64,000 nucleotides of DNA from Caballeronia glathei (lineage in GTDB: Bacteria; Pseudomonadota; Gammaproteobacteria; Burkholderiales; Burkholderiaceae). Location of the stretch: positions 51,521 through 115,520 of the forward strand of contig NZ_JFHC01000014.1 in the NCBI RefSeq assembly GCF_000698595.1, in the 5' to 3' direction. Below the pieces are notes generated by a model. The model saw nothing but the letters and a program-made list of their open reading frames with translations. It did not search any database and was not told the origin of the DNA. The translations under genes and the position numbers were made by a program. Of this stretch, positions 9,545 through 18,436 are shown piece after piece. Positions within the stretch are counted from its first letter, which is position 1. The number at the start of each line of letters is the position of its first letter.

Positions 9545-10288
9545 TCAGTTCGACCAGCCGCCGTCGATCACATGGATCTGGCCGGTCGTGAACGACGATT
9601 CATCCGACGCGAGATAAAGCGCGAGCGCCGCGATTTCCTCCGGCTTGCCGACGCGCCCCATCGGCTGGCGCGCAACGAACGCCGCGTGAACCTGCTCGAT
9701 GGTCGCGCCCTGCGCCTTCGCCTGTTCCGCGATGCGCTGCTGCAGCGAGGGCGAATCGACCGTGCCCGGGCAGATCGCGTTGCAGCGTATGCCGCGCGTG
9801 ACGAAGTCGGCGGCGACCGCCTTCGTGAGCCCTATGACGGCCGCCTTCGACGCACCATACGCGAACCGGTTCGGCACGCCCTTCACGCTCGACGCCGCCG
9901 ACGACATGTTGATGATCGACCCGCCGCCATTGTCGAGCATCGCCGGCAAAAACGCGCGGATCGTCCGGTACATCGCCTTCGCGTTCAGGTTGAAGGAGAA
10001 ATCCCAGTCCTCTTCGGTCGTTTCCAGAATCGTGCCGGCATGCACGAAACCGGCGCAGTTGAAGAGCGCATCGACGGCGCCGATCTCCTTCGCCAGGTCA
10101 TTGACGGCCCGCGGGTCGAGCACGTCCAGCTTGCGGACCTCGAAAGGCTTGCCTTCGAGCGAACCGGTGCGGATGTCGGTCGCGATCACGCGCGCGCCCT
10201 CGGCCGCGAAACGCTCGGCCGTGGCGAGCCCGATACCCTGCCCCGCTGCCGTGATCAGAACGGTCTTGCCTGCCAGTCTTTGTATCAT
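9545..10288 (-). CDS. SDR-family oxidoreductase, probable 2-keto-3-deoxy-L-fuconate dehydrogenase
   Basis: A 247-residue short-chain dehydrogenase. It has the nucleotide-binding glycine motif (TAAGQGIG, residues 13-20), an Asp after the second strand (IATDIR) that favours NAD+, the NAG-like NCAG segment, the catalytic Ser (INMSSAAS) and the FAYGASK Tyr-Lys pair. In the non-phosphorylating L-fucose route such an SDR oxidises 2-keto-3-deoxy-L-fuconate at C4 for cleavage by the FAH-family enzyme encoded next. Function comes from operon context and family; sequence alone gives only SDR. Confidence 0.85.
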   Translation of the reverse strand: MIQRLAGKTVLITAAGQGIGLATAERFAAEGARVIATDIRTGSLEGKPFEVRKLDVLDPRAVNDLAKEIGAVDALFNCAGFVHAGTILETTEEDWDFSFNLNAKAMYRTIRAFLPAMLDNGGGSIINMSSAASSVKGVPNRFAYGASKAAVIGLTKAVAADFVTRGIRCNAICPGTVDSPSLQQRIAEQAKAQGATIEQVHAAFVARQPMGRVGKPEEIAALALYLASDESSFTTGQIHVIDGGWSN

Positions 10289-10339
10289 CTACGACTCCGG
10301 TTGAAATTGTTTTTGAGACACGTCGTGCATATCGCGCGT

Positions 10340-11182
10340 TCAAAGGCGGTAGAAAGCACGGGCGTTTCCGCCGAAAATCGCGTCCATGCCCGATTTTTCG
10401 AGATTGCCGCGAGCACCGGTGAGCGCCTGTGCCGCGCGGTGCCAGCCGGCGTAGTCACCGTTCAGTTCAAGCACCGGCCAGTCGCTGCCCCACATCAGGC
10501 GTTGCGCGCCGAAATGTTCCAGAAGATGTTCGACGTAAGGTTTCAATATCGTTTCGTCGCATTCCGGCGCCGCTTCGGTCACGAGGCCCGAGAGCTTGCA
10601 ATGCAGCTTCTGCGGCAGCGCCGCGAGTTGCGCGACGCCGTCGGCCCACGGCTGCCAGCCTCGCGCGCCATCGCGGATCGGCGGCTTCGCGCCGTGATCG
10701 ACGACGATTCGCAAGTCGGGATAGCGCTTTGCGAAAACCAGCAGCGAAGGAACGTGGCGGGCAAAGATCAGAGCGTCGAAGGCGAGATCGAGTTCGATCA
10801 GTTTTCTGATCGCGGCTTCTTTCGGCGCGGTTTCGATCCACCGGTCGTCGGGCAGGTCCTGCAGCATCGGCCGCACGCCCTTGAACTTCGGGTGCTGCAC
10901 GAGTTCTTCGAGCAGAGCGGGCGCGTGCTGCGCGTCGAGCGGCACCCAGCCGACCACACCCGCAATCGATTCTTCCGCACGCGCTAGGTCGAGCAGATAG
11001 CGCGTTTCCTCCACGGTCGGTGCCGCCTGCACGACGACCGTGCGCCCGATGTTCGCCGCCTCGCGCAACGGCTTCAGATCGCCGGGACCGAACACGCGGT
11101 ACAGAGGCTTCAGGTCGGCCGTCAGCCATCCGTAATCGCCGCGCGCCGGGTCCCAGTAATGCTGGTGAGCGTCGATTTTCAT
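10340..11182 (-). CDS. COG3618-type amidohydrolase, probable L-fuconolactonase
   Basis: About 280 residues from ATG 11182 (MKIDAHQHYWDPARGDYGWL). The DAHQHYWD metal-binding start and the trailing LMWGSDWPVLEL, which carries the catalytic Asp, are typical of the COG3618 branch of the amidohydrolase superfamily, whose members hydrolyse sugar lactones such as L-fucono-1,5-lactone. The start overlaps the stop of the preceding dehydrogenase gene by four bases (ATGA), which points to translational coupling and fits consecutive steps: aldose to lactone, lactone to acid. Confidence 0.88.
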   Translation of the reverse strand: MKIDAHQHYWDPARGDYGWLTADLKPLYRVFGPGDLKPLREAANIGRTVVVQAAPTVEETRYLLDLARAEESIAGVVGWVPLDAQHAPALLEELVQHPKFKGVRPMLQDLPDDRWIETAPKEAAIRKLIELDLAFDALIFARHVPSLLVFAKRYPDLRIVVDHGAKPPIRDGARGWQPWADGVAQLAALPQKLHCKLSGLVTEAAPECDETILKPYVEHLLEHFGAQRLMWGSDWPVLELNGDYAGWHRAAQALTGARGNLEKSGMDAIFGGNARAFYRL

Positions 11183-12228
11183 CGCGGCACCGGCGCCGCC
11201 TGATGCAGCAAGCCGTCCGCACGCAACGCGTCCCACAGCGCGGCGGGGAGGGGCTGCGCGAACGACGCCGCGTTCTCATGCACTTCATGTGCGCTGCGCG
11301 CGCCCATCAGCACCGTGGCGACTACTTTATGCGCATAAGGAAATTGCAGGGCCGCGCTCGACAGCGCGACGCCGAGCTCGCGGCACACGCGTTCGAGCCG
11401 CCCGACCTGCTCGACGATCGCCCGCGGCGCATCGCCGTAGTTGAACTTCAGATCGCCTTCCGCCTTCGCGTCGAGGCCCCGCGCCAGAATGCCGGAGTTG
11501 AACGCGCCGCCAAGCAGGATGCTGACTTCGCGCTTCTCGCAAGCGGGCAGCAGGTCGTCGAGCACTGCCTGCTCGAGCAGCGTATAGCGGCCCGCGAGCA
11601 ACGCGCAGTCGATGTCGAATTCCGCCATCGCCTCCATAATCGCCGCGCCTTCGTTCACGCCGAGCCCGACCGCCTTCACGCCGCGGGTCTTGCGCAGTTC
11701 GTCGAGTGCGCGAAAGCCGCCTTCGTTCGTCAGTTGCCGCCAGTAATGCGCGTTCTTTTCGCCGTGCGTGTAGCGGCCGATGTCGTGAATCAGGACGATG
11801 TCGATATCGGCAATGCCGAGCCGCTGCTGGCTGTCTTCGAACGAACGCAGGATGCCGTCGTAGGTGTAGTCGTAGATTGCCTGGAAGGGCAGCGGATTCG
11901 CCCAGCCTTCGCTGCCGTCATATGGCGTCGTGCGCGGCACGAAGCGGCGCCCGACCTTGGTCGACAGCACGTAGTCGGCGCGCGGATAGCGGCGCAGCGC
12001 GTCGCCGAGCCGGTGTTCCGCCTTCGTGTGCCCGTAGTGCGGGGCCGTGTCGAAGAAGCGGATGCCCACGGCCCAGGCGGCATCGACCGTCGCGAGCGCG
12101 GCTTCCTCGGAAAGCTCGTGATACAGCCCGCCGAGCGGTGCGCTGCCGAGCGACAGCGCGCTCACTTCCAGCGCGGTACGGCCGATCCGGCGACGGCGCT
12201 GTACGGCTTCGAATTTTTGCGTGCTCAT
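11179..12228 (-). CDS. Aldo/keto reductase, probable L-fucose (aldose 1-) dehydrogenase
   Basis: A 349-residue AKR-fold enzyme from ATG 12228 (MSTQKFEAVQRRRRIGRT). The catalytic tetrad is visible: Asp and Tyr in FFDTAPHYGHTKAEHRLG, Lys in VLSTKVGRRF and His in IDIVLIHDIGRYTH. Proteins of this type oxidise L-fucose, L-galactose or D-arabinose at C1 to the lactone. It is coupled to the lactonase gene. A one-mismatch copy of the parS motif lies inside the gene (11325-11340) where the code reads PYAHK; that is probably chance. Confidence 0.88.
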   Translation of the reverse strand: MSTQKFEAVQRRRRIGRTALEVSALSLGSAPLGGLYHELSEEAALATVDAAWAVGIRFFDTAPHYGHTKAEHRLGDALRRYPRADYVLSTKVGRRFVPRTTPYDGSEGWANPLPFQAIYDYTYDGILRSFEDSQQRLGIADIDIVLIHDIGRYTHGEKNAHYWRQLTNEGGFRALDELRKTRGVKAVGLGVNEGAAIMEAMAEFDIDCALLAGRYTLLEQAVLDDLLPACEKREVSILLGGAFNSGILARGLDAKAEGDLKFNYGDAPRAIVEQVGRLERVCRELGVALSSAALQFPYAHKVVATVLMGARSAHEVHENAASFAQPLPAALWDALRADGLLHQAAPVPR

Positions 12229-12238
12229 TCGCGCGACC

Positions 12239-13555
12239 TCACTGCAGTGCGATTTCCACGACATTACGCGCCGCCGCGCCCGCGGGCAAACACGCGGGTC
12301 CGACCGGCTCGAACGTCTTGTACGTCAGGATGAACTCCTGGTGGCCGAGCGCTTCCGACTTCGACGGCGCGCCCGCCGCAACCGCCACCGTCACGTCGAA
12401 CACTTCGCGGCCGACTTCGTCGAGTGTCGCGCGGCCTTCCAGGATGCGGCCCGCGTCGACATCCATGTCGCCCGCGAGGTTGCGGTACGTCGTCGGGTTC
12501 GCGCAGACCTTGATGACGGGCGAGATCGCCGAGCCGACCACCGATCCACGCCCGGTCGTGAACAGGATCACGTGTGCGCCGCACGCGATCAACTCGGCGA
12601 TTTCGGCGTTGTCGCTGATGTTCGGAAAGCCGAAGCGCGGCTCGCCGTCGGGCACGACGTCGAGCAGGTACAGGCCGCCCGTCGGCGGAATGTCGCCCGG
12701 CTTGACGATGCCGACGATCGGCGACGCCCCGCTCTTCGCATATGCCCCGAGTGATTTTTCTTCCTGCGTGGTGAGCCCGCCGTCCGCGTTGCCGACCGCG
12801 AACGAGCCGTGGCCGAGAATCGAGTAATAGCGTGCCGCCTTCGCGACGCACGCGACTATCTCCCGGCCGAGTTCGGGCCGCGCCGCGCGCTTTTCCATGT
12901 GATATTCGCAGCCGACGAGTTCGCCTGTTTCCTCGAAGACGCACGCGGCGCCGGCCTCGACCAGCGCGTCGAACGCGCGCCCGACTGCCGGGTTCGCCGT
13001 GATGCCGCTCGTGCCGTCCGAGCCGCCGCAGATCGTGCCGACGATCAGTTCGTCGAGCGCCATCGGCACTTTCTGCTGGCGGCCGAGGGTCTCGCGCGCC
13101 TCGCGCACCCAGTCGAGGCCGTTCTGGATCGTGCTGCGCGTGCCGCCCTTTTCCTGGATTGTCAGGACGTGCGCGGGGCGGCCGCTCGCGCGCACCGCGT
13201 CGACGAGATGGTGCTTGTTCATGCTTTCGCATCCGAGCGACACGAACAGCACCGCGCCGACGTTCGGATGCGTGGTCAGCCGCTCCATCATCTTTTCGGC
13301 GTAGCTGTTCGGGTAGCAGCCCGGAAAGCCGATCAGGTGCACGGGCGGTTCCTGTTCACGGGCGGGGTCGTCGAAGGCATCGAAGGCCGGGCGGAACTGC
13401 GCGACGATCTCGCGCGCGACGTGATGCGCACATTCGACGAGATACGCCACCGCGACGACATTGCGGATGCCTTTGCGGCCGTCGGCGCGTAAGTAGCCTT
13501 GCAGTTCGGGAGATTGCGCGTTCGTGATCGTCATCGTCATGGTATTTGGTTGCAT
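12239..13555 (-). CDS. UxaA-family dehydratase, large (C-terminal type) subunit
   Basis: A 438-residue protein of the altronate/galactarate dehydratase family, the part without the SAF domain. It starts MQPNTMTMTITNAQ and shows GYLRADGRKGIRNVVAVAY, the Cys-containing VSLGCESMNKHHLV, TICGGSDGTSGITANPAVG and GSVVGSAISPVIKVCANP, where conserved Cys residues hold the metal site. With the small SAF subunit encoded at 14304-14618 it would dehydrate a sugar acid, here probably L-fuconate, to 2-keto-3-deoxy-L-fuconate. The two subunit genes are normally adjacent; here a palindromic element of about 650 bp separates them. AAGGG lies before the ATG, inside the spacer. Confidence 0.87.
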   Translation of the reverse strand: MQPNTMTMTITNAQSPELQGYLRADGRKGIRNVVAVAYLVECAHHVAREIVAQFRPAFDAFDDPAREQEPPVHLIGFPGCYPNSYAEKMMERLTTHPNVGAVLFVSLGCESMNKHHLVDAVRASGRPAHVLTIQEKGGTRSTIQNGLDWVREARETLGRQQKVPMALDELIVGTICGGSDGTSGITANPAVGRAFDALVEAGAACVFEETGELVGCEYHMEKRAARPELGREIVACVAKAARYYSILGHGSFAVGNADGGLTTQEEKSLGAYAKSGASPIVGIVKPGDIPPTGGLYLLDVVPDGEPRFGFPNISDNAEIAELIACGAHVILFTTGRGSVVGSAISPVIKVCANPTTYRNLAGDMDVDAGRILEGRATLDEVGREVFDVTVAVAAGAPSKSEALGHQEFILTYKTFEPVGPACLPAGAAARNVVEIALQ

Positions 13556-13623
13556 TTGCCACCCTTTGCGGGGTGGGAGTCGCTTTTCGTATCGTGGCCG
13601 ATGGGGCTTGGGGTTCGGGCTTC

Positions 13624-14278
13624 TACACCGTTTGATGCACTTCGGCCTCTATGAAACTTGCTTTGTTCGCGGTCTATTAGCTCGCCCCTGTGCGGGGCGG
13701 CAGTCACTTTCTTTGCTGCTGCAAAGAAAGTAACCAAAGAAAGCAGCCGTTTCGCCCGCAATTCCTTTTGATCCCACCCACCAAGCTGGCACAGCCCCTA
13801 AGTGTCACCCCCACAAATCCCCCGCCTTGGCCCGCGGACCCACTGAGACAACGCACCCTCCAACTCAGTGGTAAGCATTTCGTTCCGCTCCCTCCTCGCT
13901 GCGCTCGGACGTCGGGCCATCACAAACCAGTGCTTCGCTCCAGTCTGGCGCTTAACCAAGCGCACCACCCATTGCACCTCTCGTCAGAGCGAAGCAAAGA
14001 CGGATGGATGACTGCCTTACCACTTCGTCTAAGGGCGCGATGCCGCAGTGGGTCCGCGTACCAAGCCCCGTAACTACCCGAGGGTGACACTCCCACGGTC
14101 GGGCCACTCTGAAAAACTCGAACGTGGTCACGTCCTAACACCGCTTACCCCATAGCTGCTTTCTTTGGTTACTTTCTTTGCAGCAGCAAAGAAAGTGACT
14201 GCTGCCCCGCACAGGGGCGAGCTAATAGACCATTAAGAAAACAAGTTTCATAGGAACCTACGTGCATCAAACGGTGTA
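13624..14278. repeat. Large imperfect palindromic repeat element between the dehydratase subunit genes
   Basis: The outer arms 13671-13747 and 14155-14231 are inverted copies of 77 bases with a single mismatch (GCCGCC against GCTGCC). Each contains CTTTCTTTGGTTACTTTCTT. The match continues outwards imperfectly to TACACCGTTTGATGCAC (13624-13640) and its exact inverse at 14262-14278. Inside, AGTGTCACCC (13801-13810) pairs with GGGTGACACT (14082-14091), and CGCGGACCCACTG pairs with CAGTGGGTCCGCG near 13833 and 14046. No reading frame inside looks real. The AAAGAAAGTAACCAAAGAAAG module resembles an intergenic repeat that I recall as widespread in Burkholderia-group genomes. It is probably a non-coding, MITE-like element. 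Confidence 0.85.
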
Positions 14279-14303
14279 AAACACCCCGTCCAAGCGCCAG
14301 CGC

Positions 14304-14618
14304 CTATCCCACGAATGTATTCCCCACATCATGCGTATACGTCGGCAGATAGTCGCTCGCGAGATTATGCGTATGCAGGTGCTCGCCCTTTCGCACGCCG
14401 CAGGTCACATGCCCAATGACCGCCCCGTAGCGCAGCACCTTGTCATCGGCCTGCAGCGCGCAGCGCGCAATCTTGTGCGCCAGTTCGATGGTCTTGCCGA
14501 GCGTCACCCGCTCGCCGTCGATCACCACCGTCTCGCCCGCCGCAAGCCGCGCACCGGCAATCAGGCAGTTGTCTTCCGGGCTCAGCAGGATCAGCCGCGA
14601 ATCGGTTTGGACATTCAT
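14304..14618 (-). CDS. UxaA-family dehydratase, small SAF-domain subunit
   Basis: A 104-residue protein (MNVQTDSRLILLSPEDNCLI) with the SAF beta-clip fold found at the N-terminus of altronate and galactarate dehydratases. KVLRYGAVIGHVTCGVRKGE and HLHTHNLASDY are the signature segments; the two His in HTHN are conserved. It pairs with the large subunit encoded downstream across the palindromic element. It starts 30 bases after the permease stop, so it belongs to the transporter-pathway operon. Confidence 0.85.
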   Translation of the reverse strand: MNVQTDSRLILLSPEDNCLIAGARLAAGETVVIDGERVTLGKTIELAHKIARCALQADDKVLRYGAVIGHVTCGVRKGEHLHTHNLASDYLPTYTHDVGNTFVG

Positions 14619-14647
14619 GTCATGCGTGTCTTGCACAGTGGCTCCTC

Positions 14648-15685
14648 TCAGTCCTGACCTTCGCCGCCCGCGAGCCGCGCCACCATCAGCGAGCCGAGGA
14701 TGATCGCGCCGTAAATCGCCTGAATCCAGAACGACGGCACCTGGGCGAGCGTCAGCAGGTTCTGCACGACGCCGAGCAGCAGCACGCCGGAGAGCGCGCC
14801 AAGCATCGTGCCCTTGCCGCCATCGAGCGAAATACCGCCGATCACCGCCGCCGCGAACACCGTGAAGATCATTCCGTTGCCCTGGTTCGCGTTGATCGCG
14901 CCGACGTAGCCCGTCACGATCAACCCGCCGATCGACGCGAGCACGCTGCCAAGCACGAACACACCCCACGTGATGCGCTCGACGCGAATCCCCGCCGCGC
15001 GCGCCGCCTGCGGATTGCCGCCGATCGCGTACAGCGCACGGCCGAGCCGGTGATAACGCAGCATGAATGCGGCGATGCCGAACGCGACGGCCGCAAGCCA
15101 CACCGAGACCGGCAGCCCGAGCACCAGCGTGGTGGCAAGCGTGAAGAACGACGGCGGCATGTCGAAGAGCGTCCCGCCCTTCGTCGCGCCGACCAGCATG
15201 CCGCGCAGCACGATCAGCATCGCGAGCGTGACGATGAAGGCGTTCAGCCGCAGCCGCACGACGAGAAAGCCGTTGACGAAGCCCACTGCCGCGCCCACCA
15301 CGACGATCGCGAGCAAGCCCGCCGCCGCCGGCCATTCGAACCCGAATCCCGCCGACGCGGCCGGCATGACGAGCATCGCGCCAACGGCGGGCGCGATGCC
15401 GACCGTCGATTCCAGCGACAGATCGAATTTGCCCGTGAGCACGATCAGCGACTCGGCGAGCACGACGAGCGCAAGCGCTGCCGACGCGCCGAGAATGCTG
15501 ATCAGGTTCGCCTTCGTGAGAAAGCTCGGGCTCACGAACGCGCCGATGGCGAGCAGGAGCGCGAGCGCGGGCAGCAGCGCGAGATCGCGAAACCGCGCGA
15601 GTTCGATACGCGGGCGCGCGCGCACGCCGACGCCAGCGCCGGGGGCGCCGCCGGCCATCGCCGGACTCGGAACGTTATTCTTCAT
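14648..15685 (-). CDS. Sugar ABC transporter permease (RbsC type)
   Basis: A 345-residue membrane protein with eight to ten hydrophobic helices. Family signatures include LIVLTGKFDLSLESTVGIAP, VNGFLVVRLRLNAFIVTLAM and GAINANQGNGMIFTVFAAAV followed by IGGISLDGGKG. It forms the channel of a ribose-type (CUT2) importer with the ATPase encoded just upstream; the two genes overlap by 11 bases. The substrate is inferred from the operon to be L-fucose or a related deoxy sugar. Confidence 0.92.
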   Translation of the reverse strand: MKNNVPSPAMAGGAPGAGVGVRARPRIELARFRDLALLPALALLLAIGAFVSPSFLTKANLISILGASAALALVVLAESLIVLTGKFDLSLESTVGIAPAVGAMLVMPAASAGFGFEWPAAAGLLAIVVVGAAVGFVNGFLVVRLRLNAFIVTLAMLIVLRGMLVGATKGGTLFDMPPSFFTLATTLVLGLPVSVWLAAVAFGIAAFMLRYHRLGRALYAIGGNPQAARAAGIRVERITWGVFVLGSVLASIGGLIVTGYVGAINANQGNGMIFTVFAAAVIGGISLDGGKGTMLGALSGVLLLGVVQNLLTLAQVPSFWIQAIYGAIILGSLMVARLAGGEGQD

Positions 15686-17204
15686 GGAGACTCACCCCTT
15701 CCACCGATGCAATCAGTTCATGGTCCTGCCAGCCGGCAGGAAACTCGGCCGCGATGGCACCGCGAAACATCACGAGGACGCGGTCGCAGGTGCGCAGGTC
15801 ATCGAGCTCACCCGACACGACCAGCACCGCCTTGCCCTCTTCGCGCACGCGATCGACGACCGCGAGCAGCGCTTCCTTCGATTTCACGTCGACGCCCGCC
15901 GTCGGGTCGATCAGCACGAGCACGTTCGGGTCGGTGGCGAGCGCGCGCGCCATCACGACCTTCTGCTGGTTGCCGCCCGAGAGGCCCGACACCGCGTGAT
16001 CCGGCCCCTGCGTCTTGATGCCGAGCGCGTCGATCATGCGGCGCCCGAATGCGTTCTTCTTCGCCGGCGACGCGATGCCGAAGCGCCCGAGCGTGCGCGC
16101 GATCGTCATCGACGCGTTCTCCGCCACCGATTGCGACAGCACGAGCCCCTCGCGATGCCGGTCCTTCGGCACGCAGCCGACACCGGCGCGAAGCGCGGCG
16201 GGCACGTCGCCGGGCGGCAGCGCGCCGCCGCCGACACGCACCGTGCCCGCGCGCTGCGGGCTCAGCCCCGCGATCGCCTCCGCGACGCTCGTGCGCCCGC
16301 TCGATGTCGCGCCGGTGAGCCCGATCACTTCGCCGCGCCGCACGCTGAACGACACGCCTTCGTAGTCCTCGCCCGCGAGCCGGTCGACTTCGAGCGCGAC
16401 AGGCGCGTCGGCGGGCAGCGCGGGGCGCGCCGCCGCATCCGCGACGGCCAGGCCGCCCTGCTCGCCCGTCATCGCCTCGATCAGCTTCTCGCGCGGCAAC
16501 GCGGACACCGGCGCGCTCACGATATGCCGCGCGTCGCGCAGCACCGTCACCGCCTGGCAGATCTCGTACACCTCCTGCAAATGGTGCGAGATGAAAAGGA
16601 ACGTCACGCCTTCGCGCTGCAGTTCCTCGATGCGCCGGAAGAGCCGCTTGATCTCCTCGCCGTCGAGCTGCGCGGTCGGCTCATCCAGGATGATGAAGCG
16701 CGCGCCGTACGACAGCGCCCGCGCGATTTCCACGAGCTGCCGCGCTTCCACCGTCAGGTCGCTGGCGCGGGCGTTCTCGCGCACGTCGATCTTCCAGTGG
16801 CCGAGCAGCGCCCGGGCGTCTAGGCGCATCGTGCGCCAGTCGATCACGCCGCCATTGACCGGCTGGCGGTTGATGAACAGGTTCTCCGCGACGGACAGTT
16901 CGCGGATGATCGTCGAGTGCTGATAGACGCACGCGACACGTTCGCGCCACGCATCGCGGTCCGCGATCGGCGGAGCCGGTTCGTCGTGAAAGCGCACCTC
17001 GCCGGTATCGGGCTTGCGCAGGCCGGTCAGCATCGAGACGAGCGTCGACTTCCCCGCGCCGTTGCGCCCGACGAGCGCATGCGACTCGCCGGGCATCACG
17101 CGGATGCTCACGTCGTTCAGCGCCGCGGTGGAGCCGAAACGCTTCGTCACGTTGCGCGCTTCCACCACGGGAACGTTCAGCATGGCGCTCATGGCATCGC
17201 TCAC
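15675..17204 (-). CDS. Sugar ABC transporter ATP-binding protein (RbsA type, two ATPase domains)
   Basis: A 509-residue protein with two fused nucleotide-binding domains. The first has an intact Walker A (GRNGAGKST), a Q loop and Walker B (FIILDEPTAQLD). The second has the degenerate GATSSGRTS loop usual in this family and an LSGGNQQKV signature. It powers the CUT2 importer. The GTG at 17204 shares bases with the stop of the binding-protein gene; an ATG at 17192 (MSAMLNV) is an alternative. Confidence 0.93.
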   Translation of the reverse strand: MSDAMSAMLNVPVVEARNVTKRFGSTAALNDVSIRVMPGESHALVGRNGAGKSTLVSMLTGLRKPDTGEVRFHDEPAPPIADRDAWRERVACVYQHSTIIRELSVAENLFINRQPVNGGVIDWRTMRLDARALLGHWKIDVRENARASDLTVEARQLVEIARALSYGARFIILDEPTAQLDGEEIKRLFRRIEELQREGVTFLFISHHLQEVYEICQAVTVLRDARHIVSAPVSALPREKLIEAMTGEQGGLAVADAAARPALPADAPVALEVDRLAGEDYEGVSFSVRRGEVIGLTGATSSGRTSVAEAIAGLSPQRAGTVRVGGGALPPGDVPAALRAGVGCVPKDRHREGLVLSQSVAENASMTIARTLGRFGIASPAKKNAFGRRMIDALGIKTQGPDHAVSGLSGGNQQKVVMARALATDPNVLVLIDPTAGVDVKSKEALLAVVDRVREEGKAVLVVSGELDDLRTCDRVLVMFRGAIAAEFPAGWQDHELIASVEGVSLHEE

Positions 17205-18229
17205 TTGATGGTGTTGCCCCAGAGCGACTTGTCGTCGACGTTCGACTTCGTCACGAGCGGCGCGGGCAGCTGGTCTTCGAGAATGCCGGGCGCGCGCTGC
17301 ACGATCGTGCTGCCGTGATCGGTCGGACCGGGCTTGAAGGTCTGTCCGGCGAGCGCCGCCTTGATGTAGAAGAGGCCGTATTTCGCGTACAGGTCGGCGG
17401 GCTGGGAGATCGTCGCGTCGATTTCACCGCGGCGGATCGCCTCGTATTCCTGCGGAATGCCGTCGTTGCTCACGATCACAATGTGCTTCGGATCACCCGC
17501 CTTGAAGAGCAACTGCTTGCGGCGCAGCGTCTGCAGCGTCGGCGACAGGTAGACGCCGCCCGCCTGCATGTAGATCGCCTTCACGTCCGGGTTCGCAGTC
17601 AGGAGGCTGTCGAGCGCGGTCGCCGCGACCTCGCCCTTCCACGCCGCCGGGATTTCGAGCAGCGACAGGCCCGGATATTTCTTCAGGCACGCGCGAAACG
17701 CCTCGGAGCGGTCACGGCCGTTCACCGACGCCAGATCGCCCATGATCTGCACGACCTTGCCCGACTTCACGTGCTCGCCGATGTAGTCGCACGCCTTCGA
17801 ACCGTACGCGCGGTTGTCGGCGCGCACGACCATCGCGACCTTGCCCTGCGTCGGCGCGACGTCGACGGCGACGACAGGCACGCTCTTCGCCGTCGACGCA
17901 TCGAGCGCGCGGCTGATCGCGGCCGAATCCAGCGGACCGACCACGATCCCTTTCGCGCCGAGATTCAGCAGGTTGTTCATGTCGGTGATCTGCTGCGCGG
18001 GGTCGCCGTTCGAATTGACGGGCGCAAGGATGTCGAGCCCCATTTCCTTCGCGTAGACCGGCAGGTAGTTGTTGTACGACTGCCAGAACGGCGACGTGAG
18101 CAGCGGCAGGCCGAGGCCGACCTTGCCGGTTTCGGCGGCATGCGCCGCGCCTGCGGCTCCCGCCGCCACGATGACCGCAGCGGCAGCGATGAATCGGCGG
18201 GCCGTGGGGAGCCCCTTGATGAACGTCAT
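17201..18229 (-). CDS. Periplasmic sugar-binding protein of the CUT2 ABC importer
   Basis: A 342-residue type I periplasmic binding protein. The ATG at 18229 has AGGAGA upstream and opens a signal peptide (RRFIAAAAVIVAAGAAGAAHA) cut before AETGKVG. The mature part has the two-lobed fold with VGLGLPLLTSPFWQSYNNYL, IVVGPLDSAAISRALD and VVAVDVAPTQGKVAMVVRAD. It is the first gene of the transporter-catabolism operon and delivers the sugar to the permease. Confidence 0.93.
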   Translation of the reverse strand: MTFIKGLPTARRFIAAAAVIVAAGAAGAAHAAETGKVGLGLPLLTSPFWQSYNNYLPVYAKEMGLDILAPVNSNGDPAQQITDMNNLLNLGAKGIVVGPLDSAAISRALDASTAKSVPVVAVDVAPTQGKVAMVVRADNRAYGSKACDYIGEHVKSGKVVQIMGDLASVNGRDRSEAFRACLKKYPGLSLLEIPAAWKGEVAATALDSLLTANPDVKAIYMQAGGVYLSPTLQTLRRKQLLFKAGDPKHIVIVSNDGIPQEYEAIRRGEIDATISQPADLYAKYGLFYIKAALAGQTFKPGPTDHGSTIVQRAPGILEDQLPAPLVTKSNVDDKSLWGNTIK

Positions 18230-18436
18230 GCTTGTCTCCTGATGTACTTGTTTGACTGCTTTCGACTTCGACCCTTGGGGTTTGCCTTGATGCGCTAATT
18301 CATCAGTGAACGTATTATTCATATACGGATAACTCGAAGTCAAGGAAAGTGCGCTGCAGCATCGGTCGGTGATTTCCCTAGCACGCGGCGCTCGCCGCGA
18401 AGGCGACAGACGGCTTACACTCGGCGCGGCCAAACC
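18230..18436. promoter_or_regulatory. Divergent promoter region between the sugar operon and its IclR regulator
   Basis: The 207 bases hold the promoters of two divergent genes. CGTAT-TATTCAT-ATACG (18311-18327) is an inverted repeat in an AT-rich patch and could be the IclR operator. Operator identity is a guess. Confidence 0.5.

Noticed and set aside
11325..11340. A parS-like motif (CTTTATGCGCATAAGG) 17 kb left of parA
   Set aside because: It lies inside the aldo/keto reductase gene at a conserved PYAHK-type segment and has a mismatch, so chance and coding constraint explain it.
13690..14141. Open frames on both strands inside the palindromic element
   Set aside because: They have no ribosome sites or family resemblance, and inverted symmetry of the DNA produces mirrored frames.
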